NCBI RefSeq assembly: GCF_003048905.1
Contig: NZ_PIRO01000002.1
Coordinates: 124,001-188,000, forward strand
DNA length: 64,000 nucleotides
Origin: Campylobacter concisus
GTDB lineage: Bacteria; Campylobacterota; Campylobacteria; Campylobacterales; Campylobacteraceae
Direction of reading: 5' to 3'
Made by a program: the position numbers and the translations under genes. The notes under the pieces are model-generated. The model was not told the DNA's origin. It made no database searches and worked only from the letters and a program-made list of their open reading frames with translations. Below, piece by piece: positions 37,078 to 45,271 of this stretch; within the stretch, counting starts at the first letter, position 1; every line of letters begins with the position of its first letter.

Positions 37078-37115
37078 AGCCAAATCTGAGCTCTTGAGCC
37101 TAAATTTGGCTTTTA
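37078..37115 (+). terminator. Terminator of topA
   Basis: AGCCAAAT and ATTTGGCT form an 8-bp stem around an 18-base loop with further internal pairing. A short T run (TTTTAT) follows. It begins nine bases after the topA stop. Confidence 0.7.
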
Positions 37116-37131
37116 TAAATTTGGAATTTAA

Positions 37132-37727
37132 ATGCCTGACACCACCGCTAAGCTTAGCCAGCATAAAGGGCAAAAACCTCGTCACCAACTACACTCAGTT
37201 AGAGGGCAGCTTCACACAGTAGTACAAAACCTTCAAATAAAAAAAGAGCCGTACTTGATGAGCGGTGTGAATTTTTTAAGAAACGAACAAAACGTTTTTG
37301 AAGAGCTTAGCTTTTGCACAAAAATACCTTAAAAGCTCTTTGATACGGTGTGTTGCCAAAGAATTTTAAAAAGCCTTCATATCAAATGAGGCTCGTATGA
37401 GAACCTTGACGCGCCAGCAAGCCTTTCTAGCCAAAAAGCCTTTTTTGTAGGCTCTGGAGCTAGCGTAAAAAGCATAGCGCTAATCGCAAAACTTTCCGGA
37501 CTCAAAAGCCTTGCTGTGGAAAATTTTCAAAAGATAAATTACTATTCTGCGCTTTCAAATTTATAAAATTTAAAGAGTCTTGAGATCAGCAAAAACGGAC
37601 TTTCGCCTAGATTTATCCGCATCGAAGCCTATAGTTTTTACGCCAGATGCCTAGGCCAACTAGCCTTGTGATATTAACGACTAGGATAAAAAGCAAGGAC
37701 TACTCGTCTATCTTATCTATAAAGTCC
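37132..37727 (+). pseudogene. Decayed leucine-rich-repeat-like gene
   Basis: No intact gene is present in this stretch, but one frame reads like protein with scattered stops. From about 37447 it gives VGSGASVKSIALIAKLSGLK, SLAVENFQKINYYSALSNL, a stop, and then NLKSLEISKNGLSPRFIR, which has the L..L.L..N spacing of leucine-rich repeats. After further stops, SKDYSSILSIKSF continues up to the intergenic repeat. The region before, from about 37145 in another frame, reads LASIKGKNLVTNYTQLEGSF before stops. A 66-codon ORF at 37132 is in a frame that does not fit this and is probably chance. The gene is broken by several frameshifts and nonsense codons. Confidence 0.55.
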
Positions 37728-37928
37728 TTCACTCATTTTAGCTTGCCGCCACAGCATGCACTTCTAACGTGCGAAGGGCTTAGATGATTTAAAGGGGGAT
37801 AAGGGGACGGCTTTGCTTCGCTAGCTCGCAGCTGCAAGCAGACCGTAACTCAAGCCCCTTTATCCCCCTTTGAATAAAAATAAATTTATACATTTCATCA
37901 AACTATTTTTGCAAATTCATAAATCACC
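37728..37928 (+). repeat. Intergenic hairpin repeat, copy 1 (insert in forward orientation)
   Basis: This element is related to those after crcB. It has a leading TTCACTC and a GCATGCACTTCTAACGTGCG block (37755-37774). Next come a G-rich arm (37791-37807, AAAGGGGGATAAGGGGA), a loop and the C-rich arm (37851-37872, CAAGCCCCTTTATCCCCCTT then TG). The arms pair to make a long GC-rich hairpin in an AT-rich background. The loop holds a segment of about 33 bp (37811-37843) starting CTTTGCTTCG. The conserved tail ends near GCAAATTCATAAAT. Confidence 0.75.
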
Positions 37929-37955
37929 CTACTTAAATTTTAAACCTATCAAAGC

Positions 37956-37961
37956 TATAAT
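37956..37961 (+). promoter_or_regulatory. -10 box of the bioB promoter
   Basis: A TATAAT consensus lies 22 bases before the bioB ATG, in the context AAAGCTATAATACACCCC, followed by an AAAAAAGGATG leader. No recognisable BirA operator is visible around it. Confidence 0.6.
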
Positions 37962-37983
37962 ACACCCCAAAAAAGGATGAAAA

Positions 37984-38823
37984 ATGAAAACAATTATGCT
38001 CTGTGCGATATGCTCAGTCACTCAAGGAAACTGTGCCGAGGACTGCGCTTACTGCACACAAAGTGCCAAAGCTGGTGCCGATATCTCAAAATTTAAAGAA
38101 AAAAGCGTGCAGCAGGTGGTGGACGAGGCCAAAATGGCATATAAAAACCACGCTCTTGGATTTTGTTTAGTCACAAGTGGTGCTAGGCTAAATAATAAAA
38201 AGACCGACTATATCGCATCTTTAGCAAGAGCCGTGAGCAAAGAAGTACCAAATTTGATGCTCATCGCATGTAACGGCATGGCGACTTACGAGCAGCTTAG
38301 CGAGCTTAAAAAAGCTGGCGTTTTTAGCTACAACCACAACCTTGAAACAAGCCGAGAATTTTTCCCAAAAATTTGCAAAACACACACTTGGGATGAGAGA
38401 TATCAGACGAATTTAGATGCAAAAAGAGCTGGGCTCATGCTTTGCACTGGTGGAATTTATGGCGTTGGCGAAAGTGAGGCCGATAGAGTAAGCTTTAGAG
38501 CTAGTCTAAAAGAGCTTGAGCCATTTTCATCGCCGATAAATTTTTTCATAAAAAATGAAGCTCTAAGCCTTGATCTACCTCCTCTTAGTGTGGATGAAGC
38601 CCTAAAGATCGTACGTGACACTAAAAGTACTCTTCCAGAAACTAGAGTGATGATAGCTGGTGGTAGGGAGAAAATTTTAGGCGATAGACAATACGAGATC
38701 TTTGAAAATGGCGCCGATGCCATCGTGATAGGCGACTATCTCACTGCAAAAGGCGAGAAAGCTAGCAAGGATATCGGGGAGCTTACAAAGCGCGGTTTTA
38801 ACTTCGCTAGTATCTGCCATTAA
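37984..38823 (+). CDS. bioB: Biotin synthase
   Basis: A 279-residue radical-SAM enzyme that inserts sulfur into dethiobiotin. The 4Fe-4S motif CAEDCAYC gives Cys17, Cys21 and Cys24. Other conserved segments are YNHNLETSREFF, CTGGIYGVGES and MIAGGREKIL. It is shorter than the about 320-346 residues of enterobacterial BioB at both ends, typical of epsilonproteobacterial forms. The last base of its TAA stop is the first of the crcB ATG (TAATG). It is flanked by copies of the hairpin repeat, and no other biotin synthesis gene is next to it. Confidence 0.94.
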   Translation: MKTIMLCAICSVTQGNCAEDCAYCTQSAKAGADISKFKEKSVQQVVDEAKMAYKNHALGFCLVTSGARLNNKKTDYIASLARAVSKEVPNLMLIACNGMATYEQLSELKKAGVFSYNHNLETSREFFPKICKTHTWDERYQTNLDAKRAGLMLCTGGIYGVGESEADRVSFRASLKELEPFSSPINFFIKNEALSLDLPPLSVDEALKIVRDTKSTLPETRVMIAGGREKILGDRQYEIFENGADAIVIGDYLTAKGEKASKDIGELTKRGFNFASICH

Positions 38824-39176
38824 TGCTTACAAATTTACTTTTCGCAGGGCTTGGAGGCTTTATCGGAGCTGGATGTAGGTTTTTAGCCGGTGAGCTGCTA
38901 AAATTTAGTCACTTTCCGATAGCCACGCTTGGCGTAAATACGCTTGGTAGTTTCATTATCGGCGTTTTGTTTTGTCTAAATTTAAGCCAAATCATGAGGG
39001 TGTTCTTGGTCGTTGGCATACTTGGCGGATTTACAACATTTTCAAGCTTTAGCCTTGATAGTGTGAAATTTTTACTAGAAGGCGAGCTGATAAAAGGCTT
39101 TTTAAATATCTTTTTAAACCTTGTCCTTTGCCTACTTGCAAGCTATCTTGGCATTTTATTTGGTAAGAATTTGTGA
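38823..39176 (+). CDS. crcB: Fluoride exporter CrcB (Fluc channel)
   Basis: A 117-residue membrane protein with four hydrophobic segments. It has the N-terminal LFAGLGGFIGAGCRFL, the TLGVNTLGSFIIGVLF segment with the conserved asparagine, and the Phe-box GGFTTFSSFSLDS. These proteins form dual-topology dimers that expel fluoride. The gene is translationally coupled to bioB, so I see no room for a fluoride riboswitch in front of it. The pairing with bioB looks like chance operon packing. Confidence 0.92.
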   Translation: MLTNLLFAGLGGFIGAGCRFLAGELLKFSHFPIATLGVNTLGSFIIGVLFCLNLSQIMRVFLVVGILGGFTTFSSFSLDSVKFLLEGELIKGFLNIFLNLVLCLLASYLGILFGKNL

Positions 39177-39233
39177 GGTTTTTAAGGTACGCAACAAAAT
39201 AACTTTATCTATACCATTTTTAAATTTTAAAGC

Positions 39234-39473
39234 TTCACTCACTCGCCACTAAATTTAAAGCCGCGATATGCTCGCTTTAATTTACTCAAATTTATCTGAT
39301 AACAAATCGCATGCAGTGTGTTAGCACTGGAGCATGTCACCTCTAACGTTGTCGGGGTTAGGGGATCGTTAAGGGGGAAGGGAGCGACTTCGTAATTCAA
39401 GCCTCTTCCCCCTTAACAAAGAAACAAAACTTTAAATTTCTAAAAACCTTAATTTATAAATTTTAAAATTCCA
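39234..39473 (+). repeat. Intergenic hairpin repeat, copy 2 (without loop insert)
   Basis: This unit of about 240 bp starts at TTCACTC. It has a small hairpin AGTGT-GTTA-GCACT (39315-39328) and a GCATGTCACCTCTAACGTTG block. The main stem is GTTAAGGGGGAAG... (from 39368) paired with CCTCTTCCCCCTTAAC (39402-39417). The loop is short (GCGACTTCGTAATTCAAG) and lacks the 33-bp segment of copies 1 and 3. It lies directly after crcB and could also act as its terminator. Confidence 0.75.
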
Positions 39474-39773
39474 TTCACTCGCAAGAATTGACTACTGATT
39501 TTGGGTCTTACAAAGCTTGCCACTAGAGCCGAAATTACTTGCTTATAAAATTTTAAAATTTGATAGAGTTTTAACCGCATTCAGTGCGCCAGCACTATTG
39601 CGTGCACTTTGAGCGTGTTAAGGGATTGGGGGGATATAAAGTGGGATAAAGGAGGCGACTTCGTGTCTGCCATGCAGTTGCGAGCTTGCGAAGCAAAATT
39701 CAAGCCCCTTTGTCCCCCTTTAGATAAAACAAATTTGTAAATTTCGTCATCTATGTGCAAATTTTAAATTTCA
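39474..39773 (+). repeat. Intergenic hairpin repeat, copy 3 (insert inverted)
   Basis: This unit of about 300 bp is in direct tandem with copy 2, starting at TTCACTCGCAAGAATTG. The small hairpin is AGTGC-GCCA-GCACT (39583-39596), with a C-G pair where copy 2 has T-G. The large stem pairs AAAGTGGGATAAAGGA (39638-39653) with CAAGCCCCTTTGTCCCCCTT (39701-39720). Its loop contains a segment at 39665-39698 that matches the loop segment of copy 1 in reverse complement. Confidence 0.75.
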
Positions 39774-39856
39774 TTCACTCACAAGAATTGGCTATTAAAA
39801 TTTGATGAAATTTAACAAAACCGTATGTAGCGCAAAATACTACCATATGCACCTTT
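39774..39856 (+). repeat. Intergenic hairpin repeat, copy 4 (truncated)
   Basis: A third tandem unit begins with TTCACTCACAAGAATTGG, matching the start of copy 3. It continues to CCGTATGTAGCGCAAAATACTA followed by CCATATGCAC, the equivalent of the small-hairpin region, where GTAG and CTAC can still pair. It is cut off at the 3' end of the next gene before the large stem. Confidence 0.6.
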
Positions 39857-40339
39857 TTACCTAGCTTCTACCTTTGGCATCTGAAGCATAAAATTTCTAG
39901 CTTCACTTAAAAGTACAGGCTTAAGCCCATCTACCAGAGTTTTTGGATCATAAATTCTCTCATATGAAAGCATTAAGACTCCATCTTTTCTAAGTAAAAA
40001 GTGGATTATTTCTATATTTTTACTACTAGTTTCATCTTTTATAAGAGCTAAAATTTGATCATTCTCTTCACTATAAAGCACCTCTTTAGCCTCTTTTATA
40101 TTCTTTTTTAGCTCAGCAAGCATACTTTCACTTTTTATATTTTTGTCAAATTTCACTCTAAAGCCTACAAAATGCTCATCAAAATTTTCATTTTTTAAAA
40201 AGTAAAAGCTCTCATCTTTGGCTGTATTTTTCTTATAAAAAACGCTTCCATCAAATTTAAAACTTTGAACCAAACTTAGCTCATCTGCAAAGCCAAAAAT
40301 TCCAAAAAACATCAAGACAAAAAATAGAAATTTACGCAT
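39857..40339 (-). CDS. Hypothetical exported protein
   Basis: The start is placed at the ATG at 40339, where the protein begins MRKFLFFVLMFFGIFGFADE, a clear signal peptide with cleavage after FGFA; GGAGTGCAAATTT precedes it. A longer in-frame ORF to 40429 would put a charged stretch before the signal and is unlikely. The mature protein is about 140 residues, charged, with VQSFKFDGSVFYKKN, FDEHFVGFRVKFDKN and a C-terminal LLSEARNFMLQMPKVEAR. I do not recognise a family; it may be related to periplasmic lipid- or metal-linked proteins, but that is not supported by a motif. It is single and converges with the repeat array. Confidence 0.7.
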   Translation of the reverse strand: MRKFLFFVLMFFGIFGFADELSLVQSFKFDGSVFYKKNTAKDESFYFLKNENFDEHFVGFRVKFDKNIKSESMLAELKKNIKEAKEVLYSEENDQILALIKDETSSKNIEIIHFLLRKDGVLMLSYERIYDPKTLVDGLKPVLLSEARNFMLQMPKVEAR

Positions 40340-40456
40340 AAATTTGCACTCCAAATTTTTAAAAATTTGTCGCCATTTTGCCCAAAAATCGCTTAGCTTA
40401 ATCAAAAAATAACAAAGCTTTTTATACAATCAAACATTTTTAATTTAAGGATCTTT

Positions 40457-41620
40457 TTGCAGTTACATCAAGCTAGCGAGCTTAGTATTCTTGTCGTTTT
40501 GGCATTTATCGTCTTTGCTTCGCCTTATATTTCTAAAATTTTACGCATTCCTGTCGCTCCTGCTGAGATAATACTTGGAGCACTAGCTAGCTACATCGGG
40601 CTTGTCGGCGAAAATGAGATGTTTAAGCTAATTAGCGAAGTTGGCTTTTTCTTTTTGATGTTTCTAGCTGGCATGGAGATCGATCTTAGAATGCTTATAA
40701 ACATTGACCGCAAAATTTTGCGCCTAGGACTTATCTATCTTGCCCTCATCTACTCGCTAGCAACTGCACTTACGTTTAGTTTTAATCTTAGTTTGCTTTA
40801 TATTATCATTATCCCGATAATGGCCGTTGGTATGATATTTACGCTATTTAAAGAGTATGGCAGAGATGTAAAATGGCTAAATTTAAGCATGCTTATTGCA
40901 ACTATTGGTGAGCTTATAAGCATTACACTTTTGACATTTATAGCAGCCTATTTGCAGTTTGGAGCTAGTATAAATTTATGGCTAACGATTGGCTATTTGA
41001 TCTTATTTTTAGCTATCAGCATACTTAGCTTTAAAATTTTAGATGTGCTTTTTTGGTGGTATCCTGGGCTTAAAGTGATCCTTATGCCACACTACGATAA
41101 GGACGAAAAAGATATTAGGTTAAGCATTGCGGTGTTTTTTTCGATGATTGCGCTTATGCTTTATTTAAATTTAGAAGTTGCCTTTGGCGCGTTTATCGCA
41201 GGTATGTTTATAGCGACATTTTTTGATCATAAAAAAGACTTACCGCACAAGCTTTCAAGCTTTGGATTTGGATTTTTGGTACCGATATTTTTTATACACA
41301 TAGGCTCAACCTTTAAACTCTCAAGCCTAAGCTCAAATGAAGTGATAAAAGATGCTATTTTTATATTTTGTGCGATGCTTGCCACAAGGCTTTTCTCAAG
41401 TGTGTTATTTGTAGGAAAATTAGGATTTAAGGGGATATTTTTGTTTTCCCTCTCACAATCCATGCCACTAACACTTCTAGTAGCAGTTGCTACTATCGCA
41501 CACAGATCAGGTGAGATAAGTGACTATTCTTACTCATCTTTTATCCTAGCAAGCCTAGCTCAAGCTATAATAGGGACAATAATTATAAAATTTCTAATGC
41601 AATCAAGAAGTAAGGAGTAA
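40457..41620 (+). CDS. Cation/proton antiporter (CPA2/Kef-type membrane domain)
   Basis: A 387-residue membrane protein with about twelve hydrophobic segments. It starts with TTG after an AAGGATCTTT leader and begins QLHQASELSILVVLAFIVFASP. The EIILGALASYIGL, GFFFLMFLAGMEIDLRMLIN and AFGAFIAGMFIATFF segments are typical of CPA2 Na+/H+ antiporters and KefB/C. The C-terminal RCK (NAD-binding) domain of Kef channels is missing, so it is more likely a simple Na+ or K+/H+ antiporter. gltA starts two bases after its stop. Confidence 0.85.
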   Translation: MQLHQASELSILVVLAFIVFASPYISKILRIPVAPAEIILGALASYIGLVGENEMFKLISEVGFFFLMFLAGMEIDLRMLINIDRKILRLGLIYLALIYSLATALTFSFNLSLLYIIIIPIMAVGMIFTLFKEYGRDVKWLNLSMLIATIGELISITLLTFIAAYLQFGASINLWLTIGYLILFLAISILSFKILDVLFWWYPGLKVILMPHYDKDEKDIRLSIAVFFSMIALMLYLNLEVAFGAFIAGMFIATFFDHKKDLPHKLSSFGFGFLVPIFFIHIGSTFKLSSLSSNEVIKDAIFIFCAMLATRLFSSVLFVGKLGFKGIFLFSLSQSMPLTLLVAVATIAHRSGEISDYSYSSFILASLAQAIIGTIIIKFLMQSRSKE

Positions 41621-41622
41621 AA

Positions 41623-42900
41623 ATGTCATCAAATACAGCTACGCTAACTGATAACAGAACCGGCAAGAGTTACGAGTTTCCTATACTAAAAGGCACTATG
41701 GGGCCTGATGTGATAGACATCTCGACATTTTTTAGTGATACTGGAATGTTTACTTTTGACAGAGGTTATACTTCAACTGCGATGTGTCGCTCGGCGATAA
41801 CTTATATAGACGGCTTAAAAGGCGAGCTAATGTATAGAGGTTATGATATCGCGTATTTGGCCGAAAATAAGACATTTTTAGACGTGGCATATTTACTCTT
41901 AAACAAAGAGCTTCCAACAAATGATCAGTATATAAATTTTAAAACCGAGCTTAAAAAAAGAAGCTTTATACATGAAGGCATGATGAAGCTATTTGACGCA
42001 TTCCCAGACAAAGCTCACCCTATGGCGATCTTGCAGGCAGCAGTCTCAGCCCTAAGTGCCTTTTACTCAGATCACTTAAATATGGATAAACCTGAAGAGT
42101 ATCACGAGATGGCTATGCGTATAATCGCTAAAATTCCAACGATCGCGGCCTTTAGCTACCGCTACTCACGCGGACTTCCTATCATATATCCAAATTTAGA
42201 TCGTGGCTTTACTGAAAATTTCCTCTACATGATGAGGGGCTATCCGTACGAGCACGTCGATCTTAAGCCAATCGAGATCAAGGCACTTGATACGGTCTTT
42301 ATGCTACACGCAGATCACGAGCAAAATGCTTCAACTACGACTGTTAGGACTGTTGGCTCAACGCACGCTCACCCATACGCATGTATAAGTGCGGGCATCG
42401 GCGCACTTTGGGGCTGGGCTCATGGCGGCGCGAACGAGGGTGTCATCCGCCAGCTTGAAGAGATAGGCTCTGTAGCAAATGTCGATAGATACATCGCTAG
42501 AGCAAAGGATAAAAATGATCCATTTAGACTAATGGGCTTTGGTCACAGGGTCTATAAAAATTTTGATCCTCGCGCAAAAGTGCTCAAAAAAATGAGAGAT
42601 CAGCTTATGGATGAGATAGGCATCAACTCAGAGCTTATCAAGATCGCAAACCGCATCGAGGAGATCGCGCTAAATGATGACTACTTTGTGAGCAGAAATT
42701 TATATCCAAATGTTGATTTTCACTCAGGGCTCATCCTAAAAGCGCTTGGCATACCAAACAATATGTTTGCCGTCATCTTCGTCATCGGTAGGACGCCAGG
42801 CTGGATCAGCCAGTGGATCGAGCTAAAAGAGCAAGACACTATAAAGATCGTCCGTCCAAGACAGCTTTATGTTGGAGAGACAAACAGAACACCAAAATGA
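41623..42900 (+). CDS. gltA: Citrate synthase
   Basis: A 425-residue type II citrate synthase, the first enzyme of the TCA cycle. The catalytic regions are MLHADHEQNASTTTVR (oxaloacetate histidine), GGANEGVIRQLEEIG and FGHRVYKNFDPRAKVL (second histidine, arginine), with LYPNVDFHSGLI holding the catalytic aspartate. The N-terminal strand-rich extension (NTATLTDNRTGKSYEFPILK) is normal for this type. It lies two bases after the antiporter stop; its own stop overlaps the cysQ start by four bases (ATGA). Confidence 0.96.
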   Translation: MSSNTATLTDNRTGKSYEFPILKGTMGPDVIDISTFFSDTGMFTFDRGYTSTAMCRSAITYIDGLKGELMYRGYDIAYLAENKTFLDVAYLLLNKELPTNDQYINFKTELKKRSFIHEGMMKLFDAFPDKAHPMAILQAAVSALSAFYSDHLNMDKPEEYHEMAMRIIAKIPTIAAFSYRYSRGLPIIYPNLDRGFTENFLYMMRGYPYEHVDLKPIEIKALDTVFMLHADHEQNASTTTVRTVGSTHAHPYACISAGIGALWGWAHGGANEGVIRQLEEIGSVANVDRYIARAKDKNDPFRLMGFGHRVYKNFDPRAKVLKKMRDQLMDEIGINSELIKIANRIEEIALNDDYFVSRNLYPNVDFHSGLILKALGIPNNMFAVIFVIGRTPGWISQWIELKEQDTIKIVRPRQLYVGETNRTPK

Positions 42901-43703
42901 GCGAGCTTTTAAATTTAGCTAAAAAAGCAGCCGTTAATGCTGGAGCGCAAATAATGAAATTTCACTCTGCAGATAATACGGCTCTTAAAGTCTGCCTAAA
43001 AGATGACAGCTCACCACTAACTAGCGCTGATCTAGCTGCAAATGAAGTGATACTAAAAGAGCTAAGCAAGAGCGGGATAAAAATTTGCTCTGAAGAGAGC
43101 ATCTTACAAGAAAGCGACAAAGATGAGTTTTGGCTCGTAGATCCACTTGATGGCACTAAAGAATTTCTAGCTAGAAACGGCGAATTTTGCGTTTGCATAG
43201 CGCTTATAAAAAAAGCTAGACCGGTGCTTGGCGTGATATTTATCCCGGTTAGCAAAGAGCTTTTTTATGCTGATGAAAATGGCGCTTTTAAAGAAATTTT
43301 AGATGACAATGATGAAATCATAAGCAGAGTTGATTTAAACAAAAAAGATAAAAATTTAGACAATCTAATCTTTTCAAGCAGAAGAGGCGACGCCAAAGAG
43401 ATAGAATTCATAGGACAGAGCCTAAATTTTGAGCAAAGGTGCATCGGCTCAGCTATAAAATTTTGCCGTTTGGTTGAATTTGGTGGAGCTTATTTGAGAT
43501 TTGCCCCAAGCTATCTTTGGGACAATGCTGCAGGAGATGCGCTCGTAAATTTTTGTGGCGGAAAAGTATTTGACGCTAATAGCAGCAAAGAGATGAGCTA
43601 TGAGCTTGCTGATTTAAAAAGCCCATTTTTCATAGCTCTCTCAAAAAATACACTAAATCTAAAAGATAAAATCACACAGCTATATAAGCAAAGTAAAACT
43701 TAA
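42897..43703 (+). CDS. cysQ: 3'(2'),5'-bisphosphate nucleotidase (CysQ-like)
   Basis: The start is taken at the ATG at 42897, which overlaps the gltA stop as ATGA; an upstream in-frame ATG at 42813 lies inside gltA and is less likely. The 268-residue product is an inositol monophosphatase-fold enzyme that breaks down PAP. The metal site DPLDGTKEFLARNGEFCV and the second motif WDNAAGDALV are present. The N-terminal LKDDSSPLTSADLAANEVI is also typical of CysQ. It converges with the methyltransferase gene. Confidence 0.9.
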   Translation: MSELLNLAKKAAVNAGAQIMKFHSADNTALKVCLKDDSSPLTSADLAANEVILKELSKSGIKICSEESILQESDKDEFWLVDPLDGTKEFLARNGEFCVCIALIKKARPVLGVIFIPVSKELFYADENGAFKEILDDNDEIISRVDLNKKDKNLDNLIFSSRRGDAKEIEFIGQSLNFEQRCIGSAIKFCRLVEFGGAYLRFAPSYLWDNAAGDALVNFCGGKVFDANSSKEMSYELADLKSPFFIALSKNTLNLKDKITQLYKQSKT

Positions 43704-43706
43704 ACC

Positions 43707-45263
43707 TTAAATTTCTTCTAGTAGATAAAGCATACTAGCTATTTTTGCTGTGCCTAGCACGTAACTCATTATGTTTGCTGCGACTTTATCTTTTTTAAGC
43801 ACTTTGCCATTTATGTCAAATATATCTTCGTTGTTCTCTTTGATAAATTTTAAGGTTTTTGCTGCGACATCTTCTAGGCTATTTTTACCATCAAGCAATA
43901 AAAGTATGTAATAATCGATATTATTAAGCTTCCTTGAGATGCTAAATTTATTAGCAAAAACAATATCGGCATTATTTTTATGATTTAAGAAATATCTTAC
44001 ATAATTTATTAAATTTTGACTAAGCCTTGAGTAGCCGGACCTATACTCGATATTTTTTTGCTCATCTTTTAAAATCATTGCATCAGATGAGTTTGTTAAA
44101 ATTCTTACAAAGGCGCTATAAACCATGAGCTTATCTTCTGGCAAAATTTCTAAAATCTGAGAAAGGTTTATGCTGGCTGGATACATCTTATAAAAGACCT
44201 CGCAAAGCCATGATATATCTTGTGGCATAGCGCCATAACTATCTTGCCACTGGTTATCTTTCTTTATAAAATCTGCCACAACGTGAATTTTATTAATATC
44301 GCTTGGGCCTATTTGTTTATTTGCTATGCTCTCATAAGTTTTGCTATGGACTATTAGGCTTTGTCTAAAGACTTTGTTGCTAATCATATCCATGAATTGC
44401 TCTAGATCGATCCTATCTTTAAATTTATTGTTTTTGTATTCATCTACTACGGCTGTGCCAACATCTGGGGTAAAAATATCATCAAGCGTATACTCACAAA
44501 GATAAGTAAGCTCATTTTTGGCAAGCATGGCATTAAAATCTTTAAAATAAAATGGATCATTTGTGTATTCTAAAAACTCATGAGCTATGTAAAAGTCATC
44601 TTTTGAGAGCACATGTTCAGTTACAAAAAGAAGCATCTTAAGGGGTATTTTCCCCTCATAAATTTCTTCATCTCTTGTTAGTAAATATTCTTTATAGACT
44701 AAAAGTGCTTCTTTGGCTGCTTTTAGCCTCTCTTGCATGCTCTCTTTATCTTTTGCAGCAAGTAGCATTATATCCCTTACGATATCTTTTACTTTCCAGC
44801 CAGGATAAACATTATAAGAGATAAACGCCACGCCATTTGCACTTAAATTCTCTCTTACGACTTTTAATATAGCTTCTTTTACAAAGTCAGGCACCCAGCT
44901 AAAAACACCATGAGCAATGATATAGTCAAATTTCTCATCGCTTTTAAATTCGCAAATATCACCGTGTATAAGCTCTAAATTTGTAAGCCCCATCTCTTTA
45001 ACGATCTCTTGCCCTCGCCTTATCTGCTCGCCACTAAGATCTATGCCAACTACTTTTGCATTTTTGTTATTTACTGCAAATGGGATCAAATTTCCACCAA
45101 AGCTACATCCTATCTCTAAAACTCTTGCATTTTCGCATGGCGGTGGAGTTATGCCAAGAAGTGTTGCACAAGCTTCAAGCCTATATGGCGACGATTGGGC
45201 AAAGGCTATTGATTTATAAGTTAGCTCGTCATAAGACTTCTCGATTTTACTATTTTGGCTCAT
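43707..45263 (-). CDS. Class I SAM methyltransferase with regulatory domain
   Basis: A 518-residue protein. The N-terminal third is a class I methyltransferase: VLEIGCSFGGNLIPFA (SAM glycine loop), VGIDLSGEQIRRGQEI, LELIHGDICEF and FDYIIAHGVFSWVPDF. The middle and C-terminal part (from about residue 220) matches the methyltransferase regulatory domain found in this bacterial family (for example DVGTAVVDEYKNNKFKDRI). The substrate is unknown. It is preceded 8 bases upstream by the peroxiredoxin-like gene on the same strand, so the two probably form an operon. Confidence 0.85.
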   Translation of the reverse strand: MSQNSKIEKSYDELTYKSIAFAQSSPYRLEACATLLGITPPPCENARVLEIGCSFGGNLIPFAVNNKNAKVVGIDLSGEQIRRGQEIVKEMGLTNLELIHGDICEFKSDEKFDYIIAHGVFSWVPDFVKEAILKVVRENLSANGVAFISYNVYPGWKVKDIVRDIMLLAAKDKESMQERLKAAKEALLVYKEYLLTRDEEIYEGKIPLKMLLFVTEHVLSKDDFYIAHEFLEYTNDPFYFKDFNAMLAKNELTYLCEYTLDDIFTPDVGTAVVDEYKNNKFKDRIDLEQFMDMISNKVFRQSLIVHSKTYESIANKQIGPSDINKIHVVADFIKKDNQWQDSYGAMPQDISWLCEVFYKMYPASINLSQILEILPEDKLMVYSAFVRILTNSSDAMILKDEQKNIEYRSGYSRLSQNLINYVRYFLNHKNNADIVFANKFSISRKLNNIDYYILLLLDGKNSLEDVAAKTLKFIKENNEDIFDINGKVLKKDKVAANIMSYVLGTAKIASMLYLLEEI

Positions 45264-45271
45264 TTTAGCTC

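Noticed and set aside
37132..37332. 66-codon ORF after topA
   Set aside because: Its frame gives no family-like sequence, and the neighbouring frames look like remnants of a broken gene. I treat it as part of a pseudogene region.
38823..39176. Fluoride riboswitch for crcB
   Set aside because: crcB overlaps the bioB stop codon, so there is no leader in which a riboswitch could sit.
37728..39856. CRISPR array as explanation for the repeats after crcB
   Set aside because: The units are 240-300 bp with large internal hairpins and no short repeat/spacer pattern; no cas genes are present.
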